Shown: positions 16,398 through 25,608, counted from the first letter of the stretch. The stretch is 64,000 nucleotides of DNA from Planktomarina sp. (GCA_020630595.1 JAHDBC010000009.1:1-64000), one strand, 5' to 3'. Numbers and translations: made by a program. The notes: generated by a model from the letters alone, not told the origin.

Positions 16398-16438
16398 CGC
16401 CCCCCTAGGGCAGTTGCTGCATTGCGGCAAGGGGGGCG
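16398..16438 (-). promoter_or_regulatory. Hairpin covering the ribosome site of the TauE/SafE gene
   Basis: CGCCCCCCT (16398-16406) and AGGGGGGCG (16430-16438) form a perfect 9-bp inverted repeat separated by 23 nt. On the minus-strand mRNA the 3' arm contains the AGGGGGG Shine-Dalgarno immediately before the ATG at 16396, so the folded leader should hide the ribosome site. Confidence 0.5.
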
Positions 16439-16504
16439 GTGTCGGATTTAACGGCAATCCCGCTATGCACGGGGCGGTGGTCTGTCACCGTGGGCAAACT
16501 GGAC

Positions 16505-17482
16505 TTACCGTTCTTTCACATATGGTTGGCCCCCGGCGCGGGGTGGGATCGCCTTGCCCACGAACCCGGCCAGAATCACAACCGTCAGGATATAGGGCAG
16601 CGCATCCAGCAGTTGCACCTGCACCTTGATCCCAGACACGCTGGTGATCAGATCAGGCCGCAGGGCCAAGGCCTGCAAAAAGCCGAACAGCAAACAAGCA
16701 TACAGCGCATACCATGGCCGCCATTTCGCAAAGATCAGGGCGGCAAGCGCGATGAACCCGCGCCCGGCGGTCATTTCCTTGACGAAGCCGGCTTGCAGGG
16801 CTGTTGCCAGATAGGCCCCGGCGATGCCGCACAACACGCCACAAATCAGCACGGCGGCATAACGCAGACCAACAACTGAAATGCCCGCTGTATCCACGGC
16901 GGCAGGGTTTTCGCCCACAGCCCGCAACCGCAGACCAAAGCGGGTGCGGTACAGCACATACCACGTCAATGGTACGATCAGCAGCGCCAGATATACAAGG
17001 ATCGTATGCCCGGACAAAAGTTCTGAATACAGTTGCGCCAAGGGACCAGCGTCAGCCAATTCCCGGCCCGGCACGGCCCCCGGAAAATCAACCGGGTTGA
17101 ACCGACCGTCACCGGACAATTGCGGGGTGCGCCCGCCCTGCCCGAACCAGGTTTGGGCGACAACCACCGTCAGCCCGGCGGCAAGGAAGTTGATCGCCAC
17201 GCCGGAAATGATCTGATCACCACGGAAGGTGATCGACGCAACACCATGGATCAGGGACAGGGCAACCGACGCCCCAATCCCCGCCAAAAGCCCAATCCAG
17301 ACAGACCCCGTCATGGCGGCCACGGCAGCCGACAGGAACGCGGCGGCCAGCATCTTACCCTCTAGCCCGATGTCGAAAATGCCTGCGCGTTCGGAAAACA
17401 ACCCCGCCAAACAGGCCAGCAGCAGTGGCGTGGCAAAGCGCAGCGATGCATCCAGCACCTGAAGAATGGTCAGAAAATCCAT
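16505..17482 (-). CDS. ABC transporter permease, BMP/nucleoside type (second permease)
   Basis: 325-residue inner-membrane permease of the branched-chain amino acid/sugar-type superfamily, in the subgroup (COG1079) that partners BMP-family binding proteins for nucleoside uptake. Typical segments are FSERAGIFDIGLEGKMLAAAF near the start and LRAVGENPAAVDTAGISVVGLRYAAVLICGVLCGIAGAYL. It overlaps the upstream permease gene by 1 nt (TAATG). Last gene of the transporter operon. Confidence 0.9.
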   Translation of the reverse strand: MDFLTILQVLDASLRFATPLLLACLAGLFSERAGIFDIGLEGKMLAAAFLSAAVAAMTGSVWIGLLAGIGASVALSLIHGVASITFRGDQIISGVAINFLAAGLTVVVAQTWFGQGGRTPQLSGDGRFNPVDFPGAVPGRELADAGPLAQLYSELLSGHTILVYLALLIVPLTWYVLYRTRFGLRLRAVGENPAAVDTAGISVVGLRYAAVLICGVLCGIAGAYLATALQAGFVKEMTAGRGFIALAALIFAKWRPWYALYACLLFGFLQALALRPDLITSVSGIKVQVQLLDALPYILTVVILAGFVGKAIPPRAGGQPYVKER

Positions 17483-18582
17483 TATGCCATCCCCCGCGAT
17501 GGGGCAAAGCTGAACAGCCAGCCCACGAACATGCGCACCATGTTGTCCAATGCGCCCACAAACAGGATCACCAAGGCCTGAATGACGAGGATCAGTTCAC
17601 GCGGAATCGATGTCCAGAACCCCAATTCCGCCCCCCCCTGAAACAAGAACCCAAACAACAGCGCCGCCACGCAAACGCCAAACGGATGGCTGCGCCCCAT
17701 CAGGGCAACGGCAATGCCCAGAAAGCCTGCGCCTTCTGTGAAATTCAGGATCAGCCGTTCCGCTTCGCCTTGGGTGGTGTTCACGGCCATCATGCCCGCA
17801 AGTCCGCCGGAAATCAGCATGGCGATCATGATGATTTTGGTGGGGCTGATGCCTGCGTATTTGGCGGCTGTCGCCGATTTCCCAAACGACCGGATTTCAT
17901 AGCCCAGCCGCGTGCGCCAGATCAGCACCCAAACCGCAAAGGCCGCAATGATCGCCAAAAAAGTGGTGACATTCGCAGGCGACGCGCCAAACATCCGATC
18001 AAATCCCAGCCCTTCGGCCATGTCACGGAACGTGGGCAGATGCGTTGCCTCAGGAAAGCTGGGGGTTGCCGGATCCATGGACCCAACGGGTTTCAGGATG
18101 TTGACCAGAAGATAGTTCAAAAGGGCCGCGGCAATGAAGTTGAACATGATCGTGGTGATCACGATATGGCTGCCGCGTTTGGCCTGCAAATACGCCGGGA
18201 TCGCAGCCCACATCGCCCCAAAGGCCATCGCACCCAGTGACGCGCCAATGATGGCCAGCGTCCAGTGGGGCCACGGGATAAACAGCATCGCCAGTGCCAC
18301 GCCCAAGCCCCCCAATTGCGCCTGCCCTTCGCCGCCGATGTTGAACAGGGCCGCGTGGAACGCGACTGATACGGCAAGCCCGGTGAAGATGAAATTGGTG
18401 GTGTAATACAACATGAACCCGATGCCTTCTGACCGGAACAGGGTTCCTTGGATCATCAGGTTCATGGCCTCAATCGGGTCTTCGTTGATGGCGACCAACA
18501 GGATCGCGGCACAGATCGCGGCCAGCAACACGGAAATCAATGGGATCAGGATCACATCTGCCCAGCGTGGAATAGGGTGCAT
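17482..18582 (-). CDS. ABC transporter permease, BMP/nucleoside type (first permease)
   Basis: 366-residue permease of the COG4603 type that pairs with COG1079 permeases. About eight hydrophobic helices; conserved region FNIGGEGQAQLGGLGVALAM, and RSFGKSATAAKYAGISPTKIIMIAMLISGGLAGMMAVN. The start overlaps the ATPase stop (TGATG) and the stop overlaps the next permease. Together the two form the membrane channel of the importer. Confidence 0.9.
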   Translation of the reverse strand: MHPIPRWADVILIPLISVLLAAICAAILLVAINEDPIEAMNLMIQGTLFRSEGIGFMLYYTTNFIFTGLAVSVAFHAALFNIGGEGQAQLGGLGVALAMLFIPWPHWTLAIIGASLGAMAFGAMWAAIPAYLQAKRGSHIVITTIMFNFIAAALLNYLLVNILKPVGSMDPATPSFPEATHLPTFRDMAEGLGFDRMFGASPANVTTFLAIIAAFAVWVLIWRTRLGYEIRSFGKSATAAKYAGISPTKIIMIAMLISGGLAGMMAVNTTQGEAERLILNFTEGAGFLGIAVALMGRSHPFGVCVAALLFGFLFQGGAELGFWTSIPRELILVIQALVILFVGALDNMVRMFVGWLFSFAPSRGMA

Positions 18583-20114
18583 CAGGCGGCCTCCCCCGTC
18601 ATACCGGCCATCATCAGGCCCAGTTCTTTGGCATCTGTCTGATCCGCCATGCGTTCGCCCATGATGCGGCCATCAAACATGACCGCCACACGGTCCGACA
18701 GCGACAGGATTTCATCCAGTTCCACACTGACCAGCAAGATCGCCTTGCCCTGATCGCGCAGCGCCACGATCTGCTGATGGATGAATTCAATCGCGCCAAT
18801 GTCCACACCGCGTGTGGGTTGGCCGATCAAAAGCAGATCCGGGTTACGCTCGATCTCGCGGGCCAACACGATTTTCTGCTGATTGCCGCCGGAAAATGAT
18901 TTGGCTTGATTCCAACAATTCGCAGGACGGATATCGAAACGGCTGATCTTGCCTTCGGTATCACGCCGCATGGCGTCTGGATTCATCAGCCACATGTTGC
19001 GCTGATAGGCGTCGTCGTGATGATAGCCAAAACACGCATTTTCCCATGCGTGAAAGTCCATGATCAGACCTTCGCGTTGGCGGTCTTCGGGCACATGGGC
19101 CACACCGCGCGCACGGCGCGACCGTCCATCGGAGTATTTGCCCGTCAGATCCAGTTGCTGACCGTTCAGAAGAACTGTGCCGGTGGCATTCTGGGTACCA
19201 CCCAGCACTTCCAACAATTCAGACTGACCATTGCCGGCCACCCCCGCAATGCCAAGGATTTCGCCCGCGTGCACCTGCAGCGACACGTCTTTCAAACGGT
19301 GCACGCCCTGATCATCGGTAACGTTCAGGTTTTGCACGTCCAACACCGCAGCCCCCGGTTGGGCCGGGACCTTGTCGACCTGCAACAGCACCTTGCGGCC
19401 CACCATCAGTTCCGCCAATTCCGCAGGCGACGTTTCGGCGGTTTTCACGGTGGCCGTCATTTCCCCGCGTCGCATCACGCTGACGGTATCGGTGATATCC
19501 ATGATTTCACGCAATTTGTGCGTGATCAGAATGATGGTTTTGCCTTCTTCCTTCAGCCGCGCCAGAATGCGGAACAACTGGTCCGCCTCTGCCGGGGTTA
19601 GAACACCCGTGGGTTCATCCAAGATCAGAATATCCGCCTGTCTGTACAGGGCTTTCAGGATTTCGACGCGCTGCTGCATGCCCACACCGATGTCTTCGAT
19701 CACGGCATCGGGTTCGATGTTCAGGCCGTATTCTTCGGCCAACCCCGTCAGTTCCCGCCGGGCTTTGCGCAGCGATGGGGTCAGCAATGCCCCGTCTTCG
19801 GCGCCAAGCACCACATTTTCCAGAACGGTGAAATTTTCCACCAGCTTGAAGTGTTGAAACACCATACCGATCCCGGCCCGGATCGCGGCCTGACTGTCAG
19901 GGATTTCGGTTTTGGTACCACGAATGAACACCTCTCCCTTATCGGCTTTGTAAAAGCCGTACAGGATCGACATCAGGGTCGATTTGCCTGCGCCGTTTTC
20001 GCCGATAATCCCGTGGATCGTACCGGGTTGAACGGAAATAGAGATATCCTTGTTGGCCTGCACCGGGCCAAAGGCCTTGGAAATGCCTTTTAATTCAATG
20101 GCCGGGGCCGTCAT
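18582..20114 (-). CDS. ABC transporter ATPase with two nucleotide-binding domains
   Basis: 510-residue tandem ATPase, as usual for BMP-type nucleoside importers. The first domain has Walker A GENGAGKST (about 38-46) and Walker B ILILDEPTG; the second has GVAGNGQSELL in place of a full Walker A and the signature FSGGNQQK. The C-terminal site is thus degenerate, as in sugar-type tandem ATPases. It overlaps the NTF2-like gene by 4 nt and the first permease by 1 nt. Confidence 0.92.
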   Translation of the reverse strand: MTAPAIELKGISKAFGPVQANKDISISVQPGTIHGIIGENGAGKSTLMSILYGFYKADKGEVFIRGTKTEIPDSQAAIRAGIGMVFQHFKLVENFTVLENVVLGAEDGALLTPSLRKARRELTGLAEEYGLNIEPDAVIEDIGVGMQQRVEILKALYRQADILILDEPTGVLTPAEADQLFRILARLKEEGKTIILITHKLREIMDITDTVSVMRRGEMTATVKTAETSPAELAELMVGRKVLLQVDKVPAQPGAAVLDVQNLNVTDDQGVHRLKDVSLQVHAGEILGIAGVAGNGQSELLEVLGGTQNATGTVLLNGQQLDLTGKYSDGRSRRARGVAHVPEDRQREGLIMDFHAWENACFGYHHDDAYQRNMWLMNPDAMRRDTEGKISRFDIRPANCWNQAKSFSGGNQQKIVLAREIERNPDLLLIGQPTRGVDIGAIEFIHQQIVALRDQGKAILLVSVELDEILSLSDRVAVMFDGRIMGERMADQTDAKELGLMMAGMTGEAA

Positions 20115-20461
20115 TCAGGTGTTCCTAATCCGGGAAAGCCAATCAGCCGTGTCAGTTTGCCATCGGCGTCCATATCCGCAAAATAATGCCCATGCATCAT
20201 CGCGTTGCCATCTTTCTTGAAGGCGACCGTTGCCCGGGCGTGGCCGTTGTGGGCATCGACTTTCACGACTTCGGCGGAACCGCCGGGCATGTGTTGTCCG
20301 AACATGGAAACCATCTGGTCCAGGCCAGCCACGTCGGTGACGGGGGCCGGGCATTGCGGATCAGCGTAATAGACCGATGCGCCAAATGCATCAGCCACGG
20401 CCGCACTGCGGGTGGCATCATCTGCACCCCATGCGGAAAAGAATGTTTCAAGTGCGGACAT
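20111..20461 (-). CDS. NTF2-like (SnoaL-type) small protein
   Basis: 116 residues from the second in-frame ATG (the first, at 20470, lacks a spaced ribosome site). The pattern (ETFFSAWGADDATRSAAVADAFGASVYYADP ... VDAHNGHARATVAFKKDG ... GHYFADMDADGKLTRLIGF) matches the NTF2-like alpha+beta barrel, a fold used by small isomerases, hydrolases and binding proteins. Catalytic residues cannot be assigned. It lies inside the ABC operon between the binding protein and the ATPase and overlaps the ATPase start by 4 nt, an unusual component for such an operon. Confidence 0.7.
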   Translation of the reverse strand: MSALETFFSAWGADDATRSAAVADAFGASVYYADPQCPAPVTDVAGLDQMVSMFGQHMPGGSAEVVKVDAHNGHARATVAFKKDGNAMMHGHYFADMDADGKLTRLIGFPGLGTPE

Positions 20462-20480
20462 GAATATCATCTTTCTATAG

Positions 20481-20511
20481 CAAAAACCGCGCCCCAGTTC
20501 AGGGGCGCGGT
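20481..20511 (-). terminator. Rho-independent terminator inside the ABC operon
   Basis: On the minus strand ACCGCGCCCC-TGAACT-GGGGCGCGGT forms a perfect 10-bp GC-rich stem, followed directly by a short T-run. It lies just after the binding-protein stop (20529) and before the NTF2-like gene. Partial termination here would keep the binding protein more abundant than the ATPase and permeases. Confidence 0.85.
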
Positions 20512-20528
20512 CTGTTCAAGGACGCTGA

Positions 20529-21524
20529 TCAGAAGTTCAGCGCAGGGCAGCTTTCGTCGCTCATGTAGTCGTGAACGGCCACTTCGCCGGCCTGAATCTT
20601 CATGGACGCTTCATCAACAGCCGCTTTCATTTCAGCAGACACCAGCGCTTCGTTGTGTTCATCCAACGCATAGCCCACACCACCGTTGGCCAGGCCCATC
20701 ACGTTGAACCCTGTTTCCAAACCGGGGCCATCAGAGAATGCGTTGTAAACAGCATTGTCCACACGCTTCATCATGGATGTCAGAACCTTGCCGGAATGCA
20801 GGTAGTTCTGGTTGGAATCCACGCCAACAGACAGGATGCCTTCGTCGGCTGCGGTTTGCAGAACGCCAACACCTGTGCCGCCAGCGGCTGCGAATACAAC
20901 GTCAGCGCCTTGGGAAATTTGCGCTTTGGTCAGTTCGGACCCTTTCACAGGGTCGTTCCATGCTGCCGGTGTTGTGCCTGTCATGTTGGCAATCACGGTT
21001 GCGTCTGCGTTCACGGCTTTCACACCTTGTGCATACCCACAGGCAAAGCGGCGGATCAGCGGGATGTCCATACCACCGATGAACCCAACAGTGTCGGATT
21101 CAGATGCCATCGCGGCCATCATGCCAACCAGATACGATCCTTCGTGTTCGTTGAAAACAACGGACCGTACGTTTGGTGCATCCACGACCATGTCGATGAT
21201 GACAAAGGATGTGTCTGGATATTCACCGGCCACTTCACCCAGTGCAGATGCAAAGGCAAAACCAGCCATGACAATCGGGTTGGACCCGGCTTCTGCGAAA
21301 CGACGCAGGGCCTGTTCCCGTTGGGCTTCGTTTTGAAGTTCGATTTCGCGGAATGACCCGCCTGTTTCTTCGGCCCAACGCTGCGCGCCGCTAAAGGCCG
21401 CTTCGTTGAAGGATTTGTCGAATTTGCCGCCCAGGTCAAAGATGATGGCTGGATCGGCCAAAGCTGCGCCCGCAGTCAAAGCCAGCGCAGCAGCGCCGCC
21501 CATGATGGATTTCATAAAGCTCAT
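20529..21524 (-). CDS. BMP family ABC transporter substrate-binding protein
   Basis: 331 residues with a signal peptide (MSFMKSIMGGAAALALTAGAALA) and the BMP/Med family pattern: DLGGKFDKSFNEAAFSGAQRW, VGFIGGMDIPLIRRFACGYAQG, GADVVFAAAGGTGVGVLQTA and SVGVDSNQNYL. The family binds nucleosides or purines (BmpA/PnrA type). The protein has no lipobox Cys, so it is a soluble periplasmic protein. The start at 21524 has GGGAGACC upstream; an open frame further upstream lacks these signals. First gene of the operon, followed by a strong terminator. Confidence 0.9.
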   Translation of the reverse strand: MSFMKSIMGGAAALALTAGAALADPAIIFDLGGKFDKSFNEAAFSGAQRWAEETGGSFREIELQNEAQREQALRRFAEAGSNPIVMAGFAFASALGEVAGEYPDTSFVIIDMVVDAPNVRSVVFNEHEGSYLVGMMAAMASESDTVGFIGGMDIPLIRRFACGYAQGVKAVNADATVIANMTGTTPAAWNDPVKGSELTKAQISQGADVVFAAAGGTGVGVLQTAADEGILSVGVDSNQNYLHSGKVLTSMMKRVDNAVYNAFSDGPGLETGFNVMGLANGGVGYALDEHNEALVSAEMKAAVDEASMKIQAGEVAVHDYMSDESCPALNF

Positions 21525-21683
21525 TGAGGTCTCCCATGTGTCAGGTCCCGCCCGTTCTTCGATGGGCCGGGATTCGAGCAGATCAAGGTGATCCCCCAAA
21601 AGGTGGCCCCGCAGACGGTCAAGGGTCAATAGGGATTGCAGCAATTTCCCCAATGTCATCACAGGAATAGGCAATCAAGCGCA

Positions 21684-22094
21684 TCAAAGATGCAATTCCA
21701 TGATCAATGCATCGGATCGGGTCCCATCTAAGCCTGCATAATATCCGCGCCTGCGGCCGATCTTTTGAAATCCGAATCCTGAATACAGGGCAAAAGCGGG
21801 TTTGTTGTCCGCCGCCACTTCCAAAAAGATGCGGTTCAAACGACTGTCGCGGGCAAAGGTGATCGCCTGCCCCAAAACATGGCGGCCAAATCCATTGCGT
21901 TGCTGGGACGGATGCGTCGCGCAGGTCAGAATTTCGGCTTCGTCCAGCGCGATTTGCAAGATGGCAAAGGCCTGTTCGCTGCCAAAAAACCGGATGTTTT
22001 CGCGGCGCTGCATGTCTTGAAATTCAGCCACAGTCCACGGGCGGCTGTTGGGAAATGCCGCTTCGTACACCTGTGCCAGCTTTTCGGGGGTCAT
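21684..22094 (-). CDS. rimI: GNAT acetyltransferase, RimI-like
   Basis: 136 residues with the GNAT acetyl-CoA loop region (THPSQQRNGFGRHVLGQAITFARD, Q/R-x-x-G-x-G/A type) and LEVAADNKPAFALYSGFGFQKIGRRRGYY, typical of RimI-type N-alpha-acetyltransferases that modify ribosomal protein S18. The start is the ATG at 22094, which overlaps the tsaB stop by 4 nt (ATGA). The tsaB-rimI pairing is common across bacteria and supports the call. Confidence 0.85.
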   Translation of the reverse strand: MTPEKLAQVYEAAFPNSRPWTVAEFQDMQRRENIRFFGSEQAFAILQIALDEAEILTCATHPSQQRNGFGRHVLGQAITFARDSRLNRIFLEVAADNKPAFALYSGFGFQKIGRRRGYYAGLDGTRSDALIMELHL

Positions 22095-22756
22095 GGTCCG
22101 ACAATCGCAGGTGCGGCTGTGGATGGCGGTGCCGCATCGGCGGGTTTCAGATACATGGGCTTTGGCGCCGGCCAGTCGGTGCGCGCGGTAAAACGTGCCG
22201 CTGTGACATGGGCCAGCCCCGCACCGATCGACTGTTTCGGCGCCATGGGCTGCGCACCCAGCGCGGTGGCCCAACCATCATCGATTGCGCCGATCAGCAC
22301 CGGTTCCGCCTTCGGGGAATGGTAGGGTTCCACATCGGATGGCCCCCGCACCAAAAGGGGGGTCGTGCCATTGCCAGCATCCAGATAGGCCGCACCGCGC
22401 GGGGCGGATACCGCGGCATAGACCGCCCGGTGGTCAAAGCCATGTTTCAAGATATCAAACATGGACACGCCGATGGCCGGAACATTCAACGCCAACGCCA
22501 ACCCCTTGGCCGCGGCGACACTGATCCGGATGCCCGTGAAATTGCCCGGCCCCACGCCGACGCCAATCGCATCAAGATCGCCAAACCCCATGCCCTGACG
22601 CCCCAACATATCTTGCAAAATTGGCATCAACTGCTGGTCCTGACCACGGGCCAGAACCTGAAAATGATCTTCGACAATTTGCCCGTCAGATAGCAAAGCG
22701 GCCGCGACATGCGCGGCCGATGTATCAAACGCCAAAATGGTTGGGTTATGCCGCAA
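22091..22756 (-). CDS. tsaB: tRNA threonylcarbamoyladenosine biosynthesis protein TsaB
   Basis: 221 residues. It has the ASKHA-fold start ILAFDTSAAHVAAALL and the TsaB hallmark GVGPGNFTGIRISVAAAKGLA. TsaB partners TsaD and TsaE to make t6A37 in ANN-reading tRNAs. The start is a TTG (22754-22756) inside the end of the nfu gene (11-nt overlap); no in-frame ATG precedes the conserved first strand, so initiation probably depends on coupling to nfu. Confidence 0.9.
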   Translation of the reverse strand: MRHNPTILAFDTSAAHVAAALLSDGQIVEDHFQVLARGQDQQLMPILQDMLGRQGMGFGDLDAIGVGVGPGNFTGIRISVAAAKGLALALNVPAIGVSMFDILKHGFDHRAVYAAVSAPRGAAYLDAGNGTTPLLVRGPSDVEPYHSPKAEPVLIGAIDDGWATALGAQPMAPKQSIGAGLAHVTAARFTARTDWPAPKPMYLKPADAAPPSTAAPAIVGP

Positions 22757-23309
22757 CAGGGCGCACCTCTACCACTTCGGGGATGTAGTGGCGCAACAGG
22801 TTTTCAATGCCCATTTTCAGGGTCAGCGTGGATGACGGGCATCCCGCGCACGCGCCCTGCATGTGCAGATAAACGACACCGCGATCAAACCCGTGGAACG
22901 TGATGTCGCCACCATCCTGTGCCACCGCCGGACGCACGCGCGTATCCAGCAGTTCCTTGATCTGGCCCACGACGACCGCGTCTTCTTCGTTGCCATCCGC
23001 ATGACCCGACGCTTGGACGGTCCCATCCGCGATAACGGGCTGGCCCGATTGGAAATGATCCATGATCGCGCCCAGCAAAGCGGGTTTGATGTGATCCCAT
23101 TCTGCACCATCGGACTTGGTGACTGTTACAAAATCAGATCCGAAAAACGCACCCGTCACCCCGTCCACAGCAAACAGACGCTGCGCCAGTGGCGATGCGA
23201 CAGCCGCTTCGGCTGATGGGAAATCCGCAGTTCCCATGTCCATCACGGTCTGCCCGGGCAGAAATTTCAACGTGGCTGGGTTTGGGGTGGATTCGGTTTG
23301 AATGAACAT
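22746..23309 (-). CDS. NifU-like (Nfu-type) Fe-S scaffold protein
   Basis: 187 residues with an N-terminal Nfu domain (MFIQTESTPNPATLKFLPGQ) and a C-terminal NifU domain holding the cluster-binding CAGCPSS motif (C-x-x-C). It assembles or delivers [4Fe-4S] clusters to client proteins. The start at 23309 matches the conserved N-terminus; 19 extra upstream residues in the open frame are not conserved-looking. It is translationally linked to tsaB by an 11-nt overlap. Confidence 0.92.
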   Translation of the reverse strand: MFIQTESTPNPATLKFLPGQTVMDMGTADFPSAEAAVASPLAQRLFAVDGVTGAFFGSDFVTVTKSDGAEWDHIKPALLGAIMDHFQSGQPVIADGTVQASGHADGNEEDAVVVGQIKELLDTRVRPAVAQDGGDITFHGFDRGVVYLHMQGACAGCPSSTLTLKMGIENLLRHYIPEVVEVRPVAA

Positions 23310-23383
23310 GGGCGACGCTCCGATCGTTTCGCCAAACATGGCGATCCGACCGGAGGATGTCAACAAGTTGGAATGATTCTAAA

Positions 23384-23839
23384 TCAGGTGATCGCTTCCA
23401 AGCGTTCTTTTGACAGGTTGCCCGGCACGATTGTGATCGGCACGGATAAGGCGCTGGCGTTTTTGACCAAACCGGTGACCAGCGGACCGGGGCCCTTTTT
23501 GTCCACGGCGGCGCCCAGAACCAACACGCCGATGTCGCGATCTTCGTTCATCTGGGCAATGATTTCGCGTTCCGGTTCGCCTTCGCGGATGACCAATTCG
23601 GGGTCCACGTTCTGTTTGTCACGCATCCATTTTGCAAAGACTTCGAAATGCGCGTGGATCCGTTCACGCGCTTCTTCGCGCATGATTTCCCCAACGCCGA
23701 TCCAATGATTGAATTCTTCGGGCGGAATCACAGCAAGGATTTCGACGCCCCCACCAGTATGGGCGGCACGCATGGCGGCAAAGCGCATGGCGCTGATGCA
23801 TTCTTGGCTGTCATCCAGCACGACCAGAAACTTACGCAT
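23384..23839 (-). CDS. Universal stress protein (UspA family)
   Basis: 151 residues. The UspA fold is visible in KFLVVLDDSQECISAMRFAAMRAAHTGGGVEILAVIP at the start and DIGVLVLGAAVDKKGPGPLVTGLVKNASALSVPITIVPG near the end, which approximates the ATP-binding G-x2-G-x9-G pattern. A strong AAAAGGAG site fixes the start at 23839. The gene is separated from its upstream neighbour by a terminator and from nfu by 74 bp. Confidence 0.88.
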   Translation of the reverse strand: MRKFLVVLDDSQECISAMRFAAMRAAHTGGGVEILAVIPPEEFNHWIGVGEIMREEARERIHAHFEVFAKWMRDKQNVDPELVIREGEPEREIIAQMNEDRDIGVLVLGAAVDKKGPGPLVTGLVKNASALSVPITIVPGNLSKERLEAIT

Positions 23840-23911
23840 GGTGATCTCCTTTTGCTGGATCACACTGCCCCATCCACGGGGCGCGCTGCAACGGTTAAGT
23901 GCGTGTGATCA

Positions 23912-23950
23912 AAAACACATTGCCCACACGTTGGGCAACGCGTGGGCAAT
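23912..23950 (-). terminator. Rho-independent terminator after the VOC gene
   Basis: On the minus strand ATTGCCCAC and GTGGGCAAT form a perfect 9-bp stem with a 14-nt loop, followed by GTGTTTTT. It lies 59 bp past the VOC gene stop and before the universal stress gene, so it should separate the two transcripts. Confidence 0.75.
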
Positions 23951-24008
23951 AGATCAGCAGTTTGATCCATCAGGCGCCCGAGGGGACGAACGCGCCTGTA
24001 TCACAATC

Positions 24009-24518
24009 CTATGCCGGAATTGATTCAGTTTTGTGACGCCGTTCGGCCAACAAACCCTTCAGATCCAAGCGCCGTGTCGCCATGGACAACGTCCCGTCAG
24101 CCGACCGTTGCCATTCGGAACGGGGGCGGTCCCGGTACAGTTCAATGCCATTGCCATCAGGATCACTGAAATACACGGCTTCTGACACCCCGTGATCTGA
24201 CGCACCGTCCAGCGTCACACCAGCGTCCAGCACGTTTTGCACCGCATCGGCCAAATCCGCGCGCGAAGGATAGACAAACGCGGCGTGAAACAGGCCAGTG
24301 GTGCCAGCGGCAGGGCGCGATCCGTTCTTGCTGAACCACGTGTTCAGGGCGACATGGTGGTGATACCCACCCGCCGACAAAAACGCAGCATCCGATCCCA
24401 TCCGCTGTTCGACCGTCAGGCCCAGCACGTTTTCATAAAACGCAACAGACCGATCCAAATCGGAAACTTTCAGGTGAATATGGCCGACACGCAGGTCGGC
24501 AGGGGCATGATATGTCAT
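24009..24518 (-). CDS. VOC (glyoxalase/dioxygenase) family protein
   Basis: 169 residues with paired beta-alpha-beta-beta-beta modules of the vicinal oxygen chelate fold. Metal ligands are visible: His in GHIHLKVSDLDRSVAFYENVLGL, His in HHVALNTW, and Glu in YFSDPDGNGIELYRDRP. The layout resembles CatE-type extradiol dioxygenase/glyoxalase relatives. The reaction and substrate are not predictable from sequence alone. Single-gene unit, ended by a terminator. Confidence 0.82.
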   Translation of the reverse strand: MTYHAPADLRVGHIHLKVSDLDRSVAFYENVLGLTVEQRMGSDAAFLSAGGYHHHVALNTWFSKNGSRPAAGTTGLFHAAFVYPSRADLADAVQNVLDAGVTLDGASDHGVSEAVYFSDPDGNGIELYRDRPRSEWQRSADGTLSMATRRLDLKGLLAERRHKTESIPA

Positions 24519-24594
24519 GGGGATTTCCTTTCCCCCCGCAGGTATTCACGCCCCCGTTATGTTCAAGTTTGCAAATCGCACACGCACATGTGCG

Positions 24595-25608
24595 TTAACG
24601 CACCATCCCGACCAGATCGTATGTCTTTTCCAAAATCGGGGCGGCAATTTCGCGTGCCCGGTCCGCACCGCGTTTCAAGATGCGGTCGATTTCAGCCTGA
24701 TCCTGCATCAGGCGGGCCATTTCACCAGAAATGGGCGACATTTTCGCGACCGCCAAATCCGCCAGCGCGGGTTTGAAAGCCCCGAACTGCTGACCCGCAA
24801 ATTCGGCAACAACAGCGTCGGGCGACTGATCGTTCAAAGCCGCATAGATGTTGATCAGGTTTCGCGCCTCTGGCCGGTCGGCCAACCCATCGAGCGTATC
24901 TGGCAGGGGTTCCGGGTCCGTCTTTGCCTTGCGAATTTTCTTTGCGATGTCATCTGCAGTGTCGGTCAGATTGATCCGGCTCATGTCGGATGGGTCTGAT
25001 TTCGACATCTTCTTGGATCCATCGCGCAAGCTCATGACCCGGGTGGCGGCACCTTCGATCACCGGTTCGGTGATCGGGAAAAAGTCGGTGCCAAAGTCGT
25101 TGTTGAACTTCATCGCAATGTCGCGTGTCAGTTCCAGATGCTGTTTCTGGTCTTCGCCCACGGGCACGTGTGTGGCGTGATAAATCAGGATATCTGCGGC
25201 CATCAGCGCGGGATAGCCAAACAGGCCCAGCGATGCGTTTTCGCTGTTTTTGCCCGCTTTGTCTTTCCACTGGGTCATGCGTTTCATCCACCCCATCCGG
25301 GCCACACAGTTGAACACCCAGCCCAGCTGCGCATGTTCTGCGACCTGACTTTGGTTGAACAGAATGGATTTTTCGGGGTCGATGCCAGAGGCGATGAACC
25401 CTGCCGCCAATTCACGGGTGTTCTTGCGCAGGTCTTCGGGGTTCTGCCACACGGTGATCGCGTGCTGATCAACCATGCAATAGATTGTTTCGTGGGTGCC
25501 CGCGTTCTGCATATCCACAAAACGTTTCATCGCCCCCAGATAATTGCCAAGGGTCAAACCGCCGGACGGCTGAATGCCGGAAAAGACGCGCGGGGTAAAA
25601 TCGGACAT
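24595..25608 (-). CDS. trpS: Tryptophanyl-tRNA synthetase
   Basis: 337 residues, class I synthetase of usual length. The N-terminus has [23 protein letters not shown] (the GxxxxG/HIGH-equivalent region), the adenylation-site KMSKSDPS motif is complete, and the Trp pocket segments ([20 protein letters not shown]) are present. The start at 25608 matches the conserved N-terminus; a longer frame to 25674 is not conserved-looking. Divergent from the rhomboid-like gene. Confidence 0.96.
   Translation of the reverse strand: MSDFTPRVFSGIQPSGGLTLGNYLGAMKRFVDMQNAGTHETIYCMVDQHAITVWQNPEDLRKNTRELAAGFIASGIDPEKSILFNQSQVAEHAQLGWVFNCVARMGWMKRMTQWKDKAGKNSENASLGLFGYPALMAADILIYHATHVPVGEDQKQHLELTRDIAMKFNNDFGTDFFPITEPVIEGAATRVMSLRDGSKKMSKSDPSDMSRINLTDTADDIAKKIRKAKTDPEPLPDTLDGLADRPEARNLINIYAALNDQSPDAVVAEFAGQQFGAFKPALADLAVAKMSPISGEMARLMQDQAEIDRILKRGADRAREIAAPILEKTYDLVGMVR

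Noticed and set aside
17425-18240. 271-residue open frame on the plus strand
   Set aside because: Antisense to the first BMP-type permease; composition is that of a shadow frame.
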